Source of the DNA: Rhodobacteraceae bacterium Alg231-04
Lineage (GTDB): Bacteria; Pseudomonadota; Alphaproteobacteria; Rhodobacterales; Rhodobacteraceae
Length of the DNA: 64,000 nucleotides
Reading direction: 5' to 3'
Assembly: GCA_900143635.1 (NCBI GenBank)
Contig: FREY01000001.1
Coordinates: 651,324 to 715,323, forward strand
The stretch's first letter is position 1; the number at the start of each line of letters is the position of its first letter. The position numbers and the translations under genes were made by a program. Positions 16,294 to 25,825 of the stretch are shown piece by piece. The notes under the pieces were generated by a model. That model searched no databases. It was given only the letters and a program-made list of their open reading frames with translations, and was not told where the DNA came from.

Positions 16294-17952
16294 TCAGGAC
16301 GGATCGCGCCAGCGGTTCACGATTGGATAACGCCGATCCAGCCAGAAGGCCCGCTTGCTCAGCCTTGCACCGGGTGCCGACTGATAGCGCTTGTATTCGC
16401 TGATATAGAGGAGGTGCTCGACCCGTTTGGCCACGGCGTGGTCAAACCCGGCGGCAACGCAGTCCGCAATCGAGCCTTCGTTATCCACCAGAATCTCCAG
16501 GATCGCATCCAGCTCTGGGTAATCGGGCAGGCTGTCACTGTCCTTCTGGTCTTCGCGCAGCTCAGCACTGGGCGGCTTGTCGATCACGTTCGCGCGGATC
16601 ACCTCACCTGCCGGACCCATCATCCAGGGGCGGTGATTGGCATTACGCCAGCGGCAGGTCTCGAACACGCGGGTCTTATACATGTCCTTGATCGGGTTGT
16701 AGCCGCCGTTCATATCGCCATAGATCGTGGCATAGCCCACCGAGACCTCGGATTTATTGCCCGTGGTCAGCAGCATCTCGCCAAATTTGTTGGACATCGC
16801 CATCAGCAACAGGCCGCGCAGGCGGGACTGGATGTTTTCTTCGGTGATGTCGGCGTCACGACCCGCAAACAGCGGTGCCAGCGTGTTTTCGATCGCGCCG
16901 CGCCCTTCGGCAATCGGCACGTAATCGTAATGCACGCCCAGTGCCTTGGCGACGGCCTCGGCATCATCCAGCGATTCCTGGCTGGTGTATTCGGACGGCA
17001 GCATCACGCAGCGGACATTCTCAGGCCCGATGGCATCCACCGCGATGGCCGCAACAATGGCGGAATCAACGCCGCCGGACAGACCCAGCAGCACCTTTTT
17101 AAACCCGGATTTGCCCAGATAATCGCGCACAGATTCCACCATAACGCGGTAGTCCTGTTCCCAGACGTCGGGCAAATGCGCCTTTTCGCCCTCGACCGCG
17201 CGCCAGCCCTCGTCCGTGCGTTCCAGATCCAGATGGGTGATCGCCTCGTCAAAGACCGGCATCTGCAACGCCAGCGCGCCGCCGGGGTTCAGTACAAACG
17301 ATCCGCCATCAAAGACCTGATCGTCCTGTCCGCCCACCATATTGAGGTAGATCACCGGCAGATGAGTCTCGATGCTGCGTGCGACCATCAGATTGAACCG
17401 CGTGTCCATCTTGTCGCGATAATAAGGCGACCCATTCGGGATCAGCAGAAATTCAGCGCCGGTCTCGGCCAGAGTTTCGGCCACGTCCTCGTGCCAGCCA
17501 TCTTCGCAGATGGGGGATCCGATACGTGCCTCGCCCACCGAATAGGGGCCGCCCAGCGGGCCGGACTCGAATATGCGGACCTCGTCAAAGACAGTCTCGT
17601 TCGGCAGGTGGTGTTTCAGGCTGCGGGTGGCGATCTTGCCGCCCTTCAGGATCAGATAGGCGTTATAGAGCTTGCCGCCTTCGACCCACGGCCCGCCGAT
17701 TGCCAGCGCCGGACCATCACTGCAGTCGGCGGCCAGTTTCTCCACCTCGGCAATGGCCGCTGTGTGAAAACCCGGCTTCATCACCAGATCCTGCGTGTTG
17801 TAGCCGGTGATGAACATTTCAGGCAGCGCCACAAGATCGGCGCCAGCAGCGCGCCCCGCCTGCCAGGCCTCACGGGCCTTGGCGGCATTGCCCGCCAGAT
17901 CACCCACCGTGGGGTTCAGCTGCGCCAGTGTCACGCGGAAACGGTCTGCCAT
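16294..17952 (-). CDS. nadE: Glutamine-dependent NAD+ synthetase
   Basis: A 552-residue two-domain enzyme. The N-terminal nitrilase-type glutaminase domain shows A-L-P-E-M-F-I-T-G-Y (catalytic Glu), K-H-H-L-P-N (Lys) and G-S-P-I-C-E-D-G-W (nucleophilic Cys). The C-terminal synthetase domain has the PP-loop G-L-S-G-G-V-D-S-A near residue 291. It makes NAD+ from deamido-NAD, ATP and glutamine. The frame extends 28 codons upstream, but M-A-D-R-F-R-V-T-L-A-Q-L-N at 17952 is the conserved start. It is divergent from the MORN gene. Confidence 0.96.
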   Translation of the reverse strand: MADRFRVTLAQLNPTVGDLAGNAAKAREAWQAGRAAGADLVALPEMFITGYNTQDLVMKPGFHTAAIAEVEKLAADCSDGPALAIGGPWVEGGKLYNAYLILKGGKIATRSLKHHLPNETVFDEVRIFESGPLGGPYSVGEARIGSPICEDGWHEDVAETLAETGAEFLLIPNGSPYYRDKMDTRFNLMVARSIETHLPVIYLNMVGGQDDQVFDGGSFVLNPGGALALQMPVFDEAITHLDLERTDEGWRAVEGEKAHLPDVWEQDYRVMVESVRDYLGKSGFKKVLLGLSGGVDSAIVAAIAVDAIGPENVRCVMLPSEYTSQESLDDAEAVAKALGVHYDYVPIAEGRGAIENTLAPLFAGRDADITEENIQSRLRGLLLMAMSNKFGEMLLTTGNKSEVSVGYATIYGDMNGGYNPIKDMYKTRVFETCRWRNANHRPWMMGPAGEVIRANVIDKPPSAELREDQKDSDSLPDYPELDAILEILVDNEGSIADCVAAGFDHAVAKRVEHLLYISEYKRYQSAPGARLSKRAFWLDRRYPIVNRWRDPS

Positions 17953-18120
17953 GAGGATCCTGCCTTTGCAAAACTCTTGCCCCAGCCATTTATCAGATCC
18001 CCGCCGAAGGGAAAGACCCCGCACAGCAAAAGACATTGCAGCAAACGCCCTTGTGGCTTAACTTTCTGATAAGCAACCGGCAGGCAGCTCAGACACGCTT
18101 CAGAGCAGGCAGAGGAATAT

Positions 18121-19518
18121 ATGACTCCCATCCGTACCGCATTCGCAGTGACCTCCCTTATCGCACTGGCCGCAACCGCGCAGGCGCAGGACGGCCCTGT
18201 GCTGACCAAGCAGGACGAGGTTGGCGGCGTTTACGAGGGCACTTTCAGCGGCGGGCGGCAGCATGGGCAGGGCACCTATAAGCTGCCCAATGGCTTTGAA
18301 TATTCCGGCGCCTGGGTCGAAGGCGAAATTCAGGGCAAAGGCGTTGCTCGCTATCCCAATGGGTCGGTCTATGAGGGCGATTTCGTCAGAGGCAAGCCCG
18401 ACGGGCTGGGCCGGATCACCTATTCCGACGGCGGCACCTATGAAGGTGAGTGGCAGGACGGCGCGGTCAGCGGACAGGGCGTTGCGGTCTACGCCAACGG
18501 AATGCGCTACGAAGGCAGTTTCCTCAATACCCAGCATCACGGGCGCGGTCTGGTCCAGAACCCCGGCGGATATCAGTATGATGGCGACTGGGTGAATGGG
18601 CGCAAAGAAGGCACCGGCAAAATCACCTATGCCAGCGGTGCGGTCTATGAGGGCGATATTCTGGATGGCAAGCTGCATGGGCAAGGCACGCTGACCCTGC
18701 CCGACGGGCTGACCTATTCCGGCGGCTGGCTGGATGGGCAGATGGGCGGCACCGGCACGCTGACCCAGCCGAACGGGAACGTCTATGTCGGTCAAATGGC
18801 CAGTGGCCGCCGTCAGGGCAAAGGCACCCTGACCTATGGCAATGGCGATATCTACGACGGTGATTTCGTCAATGGTCAGCGCGAAGGCATGGGCACGTTC
18901 ACCGGTGCAGACGGCTATTCCTATTCCGGCTCCTGGGCCGCCGACCAGATTGAAGGCGAAGGCCGGGTGACCTATTCTGACGGCTCGGTCTACCAAGGCC
19001 AGCTGCGCGCCGACCTTGCAGATGGCACGGGCAAGATCACCTACCCCGATGGGTCCACCTATGAAGGCCAATGGGTCGCCGGGGTGATCCAGGGCGAAGG
19101 CGTGTCCACCTATCCCAATGGGCTGATCTATTCAGGCCATTTCGAAAATGCCAAACCCAGTGGCCAGGGGGTAATGACCTATGCCGATGGGTACCGCTAT
19201 GACGGCGGCTGGCAGGCAGGGCTGCGCCACGGTCAGGCCGTTGTCACCTATGCGGATGGCGCCACTTACACAGGCGCCTTTGCCGACGGGCAGCGCCACG
19301 GGATCGGCAAGCTGGTGACGCCTGATGGGTTTGCCTATGAGGGCGACTGGCAGGCTGGCAAGATCAATGGTGCCGGCATCGCGACCTATACCAACGGCGA
19401 TATCTACGAGGGCAGCTTCCTCAATGGCAAACGTCAGGGCAGCGGCACCATGCGCTATGCCAGCGGTGAAGAAACCACCGGCACCTGGGACAACGGGGCA
19501 CTGGCCTCGGGCAACTGA
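18121..19518 (+). CDS. Exported MORN-repeat protein
   Basis: A 465-residue protein with a cleavable signal peptide (ending A-Q-A-Q-D-G, about residue 23) and then almost nothing but MORN repeats: I count 18 full 23-residue units plus a degenerate last one (Y-E-G/S-G x-W/F ... G-x-G-x-x-x-Y/x-x-x-G). At DNA level this gives a 69-base periodicity. MORN repeats form elongated beta-hairpin rods used for protein or lipid binding. No catalytic domain is present. The product is predicted to be periplasmic or secreted; function unknown. It is a single gene, divergent from nadE. Confidence 0.93.
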   Translation: MTPIRTAFAVTSLIALAATAQAQDGPVLTKQDEVGGVYEGTFSGGRQHGQGTYKLPNGFEYSGAWVEGEIQGKGVARYPNGSVYEGDFVRGKPDGLGRITYSDGGTYEGEWQDGAVSGQGVAVYANGMRYEGSFLNTQHHGRGLVQNPGGYQYDGDWVNGRKEGTGKITYASGAVYEGDILDGKLHGQGTLTLPDGLTYSGGWLDGQMGGTGTLTQPNGNVYVGQMASGRRQGKGTLTYGNGDIYDGDFVNGQREGMGTFTGADGYSYSGSWAADQIEGEGRVTYSDGSVYQGQLRADLADGTGKITYPDGSTYEGQWVAGVIQGEGVSTYPNGLIYSGHFENAKPSGQGVMTYADGYRYDGGWQAGLRHGQAVVTYADGATYTGAFADGQRHGIGKLVTPDGFAYEGDWQAGKINGAGIATYTNGDIYEGSFLNGKRQGSGTMRYASGEETTGTWDNGALASGN

Positions 19519-19576
19519 TACCCTTCTGTCAGGCCAACCGCACAACTGCTCAGAATAAACACCCCCGCCGCAAGGC

Positions 19577-19670
19577 GGGGCGCTCCCGCCCACGCACATG
19601 TCCGGCTCTGCCGAACCTGCTGGCGGTGTTGGGCGAGGGCATCCATGGATGTCCCGACGACGGGCGGGAG
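19577..19670. repeat. GC-rich intergenic element with inverted arms, copy 4
   Basis: A CTCCCGCCCAC arm at 19583-19593 is inverted relative to ACGGGCGGGAG at 19660-19670. The second arm is the same core found at 7624, 14666 and 16238. The element fills most of the 169-base convergent gap between the MORN gene and the FMN-binding gene. Function unknown. Confidence 0.4.
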
Positions 19671-19687
19671 CACGCGCGCCCCTTGGA

Positions 19688-20350
19688 TCAGCCGATCCGG
19701 ATGCGATTCAAGTGGGCAGGCTCCCCAACACCTTCCAGATTGCGCATGTCTGCCTCCACCGGTTGCAGCGCCATCTGCATTGGCACCACTCCGGCCCATA
19801 TCGGCAGAGCGTAATCTTCTTCGTCATCATTCGGCCCGCCGCTGCGGATCTTGGCTGCGGCCTCCTCCAGCGGCATCCGCATCACCGCTGTGGCCTTCAG
19901 CTCCTGGTCGGAAACCGGTCGCAACCCCTGCCAGCGGCCGGGGAACAGCCCCTCGACCATCCGTTCCAGATGCACGGCCTTGGCGGCCTCACCTGCAACC
20001 TTTTCAGCCACACCGAACACCATGGCCGAGCGGAAGTTCACCGAATGATGCATGGCAGAGCGCGCCAGCACATAGCCATCCATTAGCGTTACACTCAGGC
20101 AGACGTCCTTACCTGCCATCGCCCGCAACGCACGGCTAGCCGAAGACCCGTGCCAATAGATGTGATCGCCCTCGCGCCACTGCAAAGTAGGCAACACCGA
20201 CGGCCTGCCGTCGATCACATAGGAAATATGCGCCATCGGCATCGCGTCCAGCACCGAATACAGGGTCTCGCGGTCATAAGACCCCCGCTCATGCGCCCGC
20301 CGCAATCGGCTGCGCTCACTCTTCAGTTCGGTTGCCTGATCCTGCTTCAT
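19688..20350 (-). CDS. Pyridoxamine 5'-phosphate oxidase-fold (FMN-binding) protein
   Basis: A 220-residue split-barrel flavin-binding protein. It opens with R-R-A-H-E-R-G-S-Y-D-R, has M-A-H-I-S-Y-V-I-D-G-R-P-S-V-L-P-T near residue 38 and I-Y-W-H-G-S-S-A-S-R near 68, the pattern of the COG3467 (NimA-like) branch of the PNPOx family. Members bind FMN and reduce varied small molecules. It is divergent, with only about 100 bases between, from a MocR-type PLP-binding regulator, a common pairing in which the regulator controls its neighbour. True PNP oxidase (PdxH) activity is unlikely given the subfamily. Confidence 0.85.
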   Translation of the reverse strand: MKQDQATELKSERSRLRRAHERGSYDRETLYSVLDAMPMAHISYVIDGRPSVLPTLQWREGDHIYWHGSSASRALRAMAGKDVCLSVTLMDGYVLARSAMHHSVNFRSAMVFGVAEKVAGEAAKAVHLERMVEGLFPGRWQGLRPVSDQELKATAVMRMPLEEAAAKIRSGGPNDDEEDYALPIWAGVVPMQMALQPVEADMRNLEGVGEPAHLNRIRIG

Positions 20351-20456
20351 CCCAACAGCCTCTCATCATATTGACGTCTCTAACTTGACAGGTAGCGCCA
20401 AAATGGTGCGGTATTAAGTTCCACTTTTGAACTCTTTTCACAGTCCAGTATCACCT
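20351..20456. promoter_or_regulatory. Divergent regulatory region between FMN-binding gene and mocR
   Basis: This 106-base gap holds two closely spaced TTGAC elements (20372 and 20386), 14 bases apart on the plus strand, and TATGAT on the minus strand. MocR proteins usually bind direct repeats, so the repeated TTGAC could be part of an operator as well as a -35. I cannot fix a transcription start. Confidence 0.3.
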
Positions 20457-21839
20457 ATGCCCCGCAGCCTTATCGGCCCCGAAGACGGTCTTCCCCGCTA
20501 TCAGCAGATCAGCGCCCGACTGCGCGCGCAGATCGTCGATGGCACCCTAACTGCTGGCAACCGTCTGCCAGCATCGCGCGCCTTGGCGCAGGATCTGGGC
20601 GTGGCGCGCACCACAGTGGTGGCAGCCTATGACCAGCTGGTGGCCGAAGGCTATCTGGAGGCCCGCCGTGGGGCCGGTGTCTTTGTCTGCGACGTGGCGC
20701 CGATCTCTCCGCCTGCGGTGCAGGCCAGTTCTGCCCCAAAACCGCACCCACCGCGCAGGCTGCATTTGCAACCGGGAGCGGCTGATCCGCAGGTCTTTCC
20801 GACCCTGCCTTGGGCGCGCTGTGTGGCGCGGGTGGCGCGCAATGCACCGCAGGCGCTGGTGTTTCTGGATGATCCCTTTGGCGATGTGTTGCTGCGAGCT
20901 GAAATTGCCGCCTATGCCGGGCGCTGGCGCGGCATCACCACCAGTGCGGATCAGGTGATCGTCACCAATGGCGCCAGCGAAGCGTTGGATCTGGCGATGT
21001 CCCTACTGGTGCGCGACGCCAGCATCGCGCTGGAGGCGCCCGGATATACGCCGCTGTTTCGCACGGTGCGCCAGCGTGGTTGGGCGCCGCAATGGATCCG
21101 GCCCGGCCCCCAAGGGTTCGAGCCACCGGACCATGCAGCCAGCGTCACCGTACTGACCCCCTCGCATCAGTTCCCTTTGGGGGGAACACTCCCGGTGCCC
21201 GCGCGACAGGCCTTTTTGCGCGCGGCCCAAGACAGCAATGGCTGGATCATCGAGGACGATTTCGACAGCGAGTTCCGCTACGCAGGTCGGCCTGTGCCCG
21301 CCATGGCCGCCCTGGACGAAGCCGGGCGCTGCATCTATGTGGGCACATTCTCAAAAACCTTCAGCCACGCGCTGCGGCTGGGCTATCTGATCCTGCCCGC
21401 CGCCTTGGTGCAGCCGTTTCGCGCTTTCATGGATCACCCTTCTGGCGGCGCACCTGTGTCTGCGCAGCGGCCAATGGCAGAGTTCATGGCCTCGGGCCAG
21501 TATGACCGCCACATCCGCCGTGCCCGCAGGCTCTATGCGCAGCGCTACAAGGCCGCCGCCGATGTGCTGGAAACCTGGCCAGACACCCTCGGCTGGTTCC
21601 AGCGCCATGAGGCCGGCATGCAGATCGCCTTTCATCTGCCCGGCGGAACCGATGACAAAGCCATCGCGACCCGCGCCGAACAGCAGGGCTTCGGGGTCAA
21701 GCCGCTGTCGGCCTTTGACCCGGACACCCACATGCGCGGGCTGCTGATCGGGTTCTGCCAAACCCCGCCCGAAGACATCCCTGCCCTGCTGGCCCAGCTG
21801 CGCAGCATCATCGAGGCGGCAAATATTTCTGATGATTGA
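20457..21839 (+). CDS. MocR/PdxR-type transcriptional regulator with aminotransferase domain
   Basis: A 460-residue fusion. Residues about 10-80 form a GntR-type winged helix (P-R-Y-Q-Q-I-S-A-R-L-R, A-R-T-T-V-V-A-A-Y-D-Q-L); the rest is a fold-type I aminotransferase with D-D-F-D-S-E-F-R-Y and the PLP-binding Lys in G-T-F-S-K-T-F near residue 299. MocR regulators bind PLP and often activate vitamin B6, GABA or taurine genes. A TTG ten codons upstream is an alternative start; neither site has a clear ribosome-binding sequence. It is divergent from the PNPOx-fold gene, its likely target. Confidence 0.9.
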   Translation: MPRSLIGPEDGLPRYQQISARLRAQIVDGTLTAGNRLPASRALAQDLGVARTTVVAAYDQLVAEGYLEARRGAGVFVCDVAPISPPAVQASSAPKPHPPRRLHLQPGAADPQVFPTLPWARCVARVARNAPQALVFLDDPFGDVLLRAEIAAYAGRWRGITTSADQVIVTNGASEALDLAMSLLVRDASIALEAPGYTPLFRTVRQRGWAPQWIRPGPQGFEPPDHAASVTVLTPSHQFPLGGTLPVPARQAFLRAAQDSNGWIIEDDFDSEFRYAGRPVPAMAALDEAGRCIYVGTFSKTFSHALRLGYLILPAALVQPFRAFMDHPSGGAPVSAQRPMAEFMASGQYDRHIRRARRLYAQRYKAAADVLETWPDTLGWFQRHEAGMQIAFHLPGGTDDKAIATRAEQQGFGVKPLSAFDPDTHMRGLLIGFCQTPPEDIPALLAQLRSIIEAANISDD

Positions 21840-21879
21840 GGGCTTCCCATTCGGCGTCGCGCATGTATAAATCCCGCCT

Positions 21880-21966
21880 ATGATCAACCGCGCCCATATC
21901 ATTTCTTCCGACGCTGCGTCCTGCGGCGCGGCTTTGCGCGGCCTACTGATCCTAATCCGCCTCTGA
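21880..21966 (+). CDS. leuL: leuA leader peptide
   Basis: A 28-codon open frame begins ATG-ATC-AAC and ends L-R-G-L-L-I-L-I-R-L-stop. Five of the last ten codons are leucine (TTG, CTA, CTG, CTA, CTC), including two of the rare CTA codon, and two are isoleucine. This clustering just before competing hairpins and leuA is the signature of leucine attenuation. A TATAAA -10-like box at 21866-21871 places transcription start about 2 bases before the ATG, so the peptide may be read leaderless, as described for the trpL peptide of Sinorhizobium. No ribosome-binding site is visible. Confidence 0.8.
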   Translation: MINRAHIISSDAASCGAALRGLLILIRL

Positions 21967-22019
21967 GCGTGCCATTCGGCGCGCCCGCTCAGAGGGGGAC
22001 GCCGGCGCGCCACGAATGG
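21960..22019 (+). promoter_or_regulatory. leuA attenuator: two mutually exclusive hairpins
   Basis: Stem A pairs CCTCTGAGCG (21960-21969) with CGCTCAGAGG (21986-21995), ten perfect pairs. Stem B pairs 21972-21985 (CCATTCGGCGCGCC) with 22004-22019 (14 pairs with a 2-base bulge). Arm 5' of B lies in the loop of A, so both cannot form as simple hairpins. The last leader codons overlap stem A, so a ribosome stalled at Leu codons would favour B. No T-tract follows B, so control may be at translation of leuA or by an undetected terminator. Confidence 0.65.
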
Positions 22020-22048
22020 ACTTAGGACAGATACGAAAGATACCCGAC

Positions 22049-23623
22049 ATGACCACTGCATCCGACAAAGACCGCGTCGTTATTTTCGACACCACCCTGC
22101 GCGACGGCGAGCAAAGCCCCGGCGCCACCATGACCCACGACGAGAAGCTGGAGATTGCCGGCCTTCTGGACGACATGGGCGTCGACATCATCGAAGCAGG
22201 CTTCCCGATCGCCTCCGAAGGTGACTTTGCCGCGGTAAGTGAGATCGCCAAGAACGCCAAAAACAGCCGCATCTGTGGCCTTGCCCGCGCCAAATCGGGC
22301 GATATCGACCGCTGCTGGGAGGCGGTAAAACACGCGGAAAAGAACCGCATTCACACCTTCATCGGCACCTCGGCGCTGCACCGCGCGATCCCGAATCTGA
22401 CCATGGACGAGATGGCGGATGTGATCCACGACACCGTCAGCCATGCCCGCAACCTGTGTGAAAACGTGCAGTGGTCGCCGATGGACGCGACCCGTACCGA
22501 ATGGGATTACCTCTGCCGGGTGATCGAGATCGCCATCAAGGCCGGTGCCTCCACCATCAACATCCCCGACACTGTTGGCTATACCGCCCCGATGGAGAGC
22601 GCCGAGCTGATCAAAAATCTGATCGAGCGGGTTCCCGGCGCTGACGACGTGATCTTTGCCACCCATTGCCACAACGACCTTGGCATGGCGACGGCGAACT
22701 CGCTGGCCGCGGTTGCGGGCGGTGCGCGCCAGATCGAATGCACCATCAACGGTCTCGGCGAACGGGCCGGCAACACTGCGCTGGAAGAAGTGGTGATGGC
22801 GCTTAAAGTGCGCAATGACATCATGCCCTGGCACACCGGCATCGACACCAAGAAAATCATGCATATCTCGCGCCGCGTGGCGACTGTCTCCGGCTTTGCG
22901 GTGCAGTTCAACAAGGCCATCGTTGGCAAGAACGCCTTCGCGCATGAAAGCGGCATCCACCAGGATGGCATGCTGAAGAACAAAGAGACCTTCGAGATCA
23001 TGCGCCCCGAGGACGTGGGCCTGTCCGGCACCTCGCTGCCGCTTGGCAAACACTCGGGCCGTGCGGCACTGCGCGACAAGCTGAACACACTTGGCATTGA
23101 GGTTGGTGACAACCAGCTGAAGGACATCTTTGTCCGCTTCAAGGAACTGGCTGACCGCAAGAAAGAAGTGTTCGACGACGATATCGTCGCACTGGTGCGC
23201 ACTGGCGAAAACGCCGAAGACGACGCGCTGCAGATCGTATCGATGAAAGTTGTCTGCGGCACTGGCGGTCCAGCCGAAGCCACGGTCGAGATGGAAGTGG
23301 ACGGCAAGGACGTCTCGGCCACAGCCTCCGGCGACGGCCCGGTTGATGCGACCTTCAAGGCAATCCGCGAGATCTACCCGAACTCTGCCCATCTGGAGCT
23401 CTATCAGGTGAACGCCGTGACCGAAGGCACAGATGCACAGGCAACAGTGTCCGTGCGGCTGGAAGAAGACGGTATCATCGCCACCGGCCAGTCTGCCAAC
23501 ACCGACACGGTCGTGGCCTCGGCCAAGGCCTACGTGCACGCCCTGAACCGCCTCCTGGTGCGCCGTGATAAAGTCGGCGAAGGCGCCGATGCCAAGGAAA
23601 TCTCGTACAAAGATCCGACCTGA
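22049..23623 (+). CDS. leuA: 2-isopropylmalate synthase
   Basis: A 524-residue enzyme of the first leucine-specific step, joining acetyl-CoA and 2-oxoisovalerate. The catalytic domain begins [12 protein letters not shown] near residue 14; T-H-C-H-N-D-L-G near 204 carries the metal-binding HxH. The C-terminal regulatory domain, from about residue 390, binds leucine for feedback inhibition. I prefer the ATG at 22049 with GAAAGA upstream; an in-frame ATG at 22016 would overlap hairpin B. It is preceded by a leucine leader peptide and followed by a terminator, so it is a single-gene unit. Confidence 0.95.
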   Translation: MTTASDKDRVVIFDTTLRDGEQSPGATMTHDEKLEIAGLLDDMGVDIIEAGFPIASEGDFAAVSEIAKNAKNSRICGLARAKSGDIDRCWEAVKHAEKNRIHTFIGTSALHRAIPNLTMDEMADVIHDTVSHARNLCENVQWSPMDATRTEWDYLCRVIEIAIKAGASTINIPDTVGYTAPMESAELIKNLIERVPGADDVIFATHCHNDLGMATANSLAAVAGGARQIECTINGLGERAGNTALEEVVMALKVRNDIMPWHTGIDTKKIMHISRRVATVSGFAVQFNKAIVGKNAFAHESGIHQDGMLKNKETFEIMRPEDVGLSGTSLPLGKHSGRAALRDKLNTLGIEVGDNQLKDIFVRFKELADRKKEVFDDDIVALVRTGENAEDDALQIVSMKVVCGTGGPAEATVEMEVDGKDVSATASGDGPVDATFKAIREIYPNSAHLELYQVNAVTEGTDAQATVSVRLEEDGIIATGQSANTDTVVASAKAYVHALNRLLVRRDKVGEGADAKEISYKDPT

Positions 23624-23646
23624 TCCATGGCCGGACCAAAAATGAC

Positions 23647-23672
23647 AAAGGCCGCCCGATGGGCGGCCTTTT
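23647..23672. terminator. Bidirectional terminator between leuA and rlmJ
   Basis: AAAGGCCGCCC and GGGCGGCCTTT flank a 3-base loop, followed by T on the plus strand and AAA upstream that reads as T on the minus strand. It can end both convergent genes. Confidence 0.88.
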
Positions 23673-23689
23673 CGCATTCCTGAGCCGTC

Positions 23690-24466
23690 TCAGAGTGCTG
23701 AGAACAATTTACCCAGTCGCTTGGCCTCATCTTCCAGCCCGTAAGGCGCGTTGACCACAAACATGCCTGATCCGACCATCCGGTGGCCCTCGCGGGCCGG
23801 CGGAAACCGGACTTCGTGGCGCAGTACTTTGGGCAGGTTCTGATCTTCCAGTGCAGCCAGCATCGGTTTGTGCTGCCCGTCCGTCAGGATCGGGTACCAC
23901 AGCGCGATGACGCCGACATTCCACTTGCGGTGCAGCTTGGCGATCTGGCCGGGGATGCGGCTGTATTCAGTCTTCACCTCATAAGAGGGATCAATCAGCA
24001 GCAGGCCACGGCGCGGTTCCGGCGGGCAGACAGCCTGCGCCATCTCATAGCCGTCCCGCTGATGCACCTTGGCGCGCCAGCCCAACACAGCCTCCAGCCC
24101 GGCGTATTCCTGCGGGTGCAATTCAGCCAGTTGCATCCGGTCGTCTTCGCGCAGCAATTGCGCCGCCAGCATGGGCGATCCACCATAGGCCTCAGACCCA
24201 TGGACAGCCCGCACGCCCTCCAGTGCGCGGCGAAACGGGTGGTCGGCAGCGAACCAGTCCTCGGCGATACCAATGCCTGCGGCGGCCTCTCCGGTTTTGA
24301 CCGCTTCGGCCGCATCCAGATGATAGAGGCCGCGCCCGGAATGGGTTTCGGCATAGGTCATGGCTTTGGGTTTTTGCCCCATATAATCCAGCATCGCACA
24401 GAGCAGAGCGTGCTTCTGTACGTCCGCCAGATTGCCCGCGTGATAGATGTGCTGATAGCTGAGCAT
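23690..24466 (-). CDS. rlmJ: 23S rRNA (adenine(2030)-N6)-methyltransferase
   Basis: A 258-residue RlmJ-family methyltransferase. The conserved start M-L-S-Y-Q-H-I-Y-H-A-G-N-L-A-D-V-Q-K-H places the ATG at 24466, with GGAGGG upstream, although the frame extends 47 codons further. S-H-S-G-R-G-type motif A-E-T-H-S-G-R-G-L-Y-H-L binds SAM, and L-L-I-D-P-S-Y-E-V-K is the catalytic D-P-P-Y variant. It methylates A2030 of 23S rRNA. The 242 bases between it and mreB hold no gene. Confidence 0.93.
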   Translation of the reverse strand: MLSYQHIYHAGNLADVQKHALLCAMLDYMGQKPKAMTYAETHSGRGLYHLDAAEAVKTGEAAAGIGIAEDWFAADHPFRRALEGVRAVHGSEAYGGSPMLAAQLLREDDRMQLAELHPQEYAGLEAVLGWRAKVHQRDGYEMAQAVCPPEPRRGLLLIDPSYEVKTEYSRIPGQIAKLHRKWNVGVIALWYPILTDGQHKPMLAALEDQNLPKVLRHEVRFPPAREGHRMVGSGMFVVNAPYGLEDEAKRLGKLFSAL

Positions 24467-24594
24467 GGCGCCCTCCTGGATGGTTCCCACTCCCCTAGCG
24501 GTATTTGACGCAAACTGGCAGGGGAAAAGCGCCGCTAGACCGCAAGCCGATGAAACACAAGGCGACTGTTTGAAATACGGCGGATTGGCGCTGA

Positions 24595-25755
<1,161 letters not shown>

Positions 25756-25825
25756 GGCGCGCACCCTTTCCTGAAAGGCCCTGCACTGACGGGAAGGCGC
25801 GGCACTGGCGCCGGGGAGAAGCCTC

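Noticed and set aside
16414-18069. A 551-codon open frame antisense to nadE
   Set aside because: nadE has all its catalytic motifs on the minus strand; the antisense frame is a composition effect.
18190-19510. Tandem 69-base repeats that could be taken for a CRISPR or satellite array
   Set aside because: The period equals 23 codons, the units code for MORN repeats in frame, and there are no unique spacers.
22022-23677. A 551-codon open frame antisense to leuA
   Set aside because: leuA is unmistakable on the plus strand; long antisense frames are common in high-GC genomes and this one shows no family motif.
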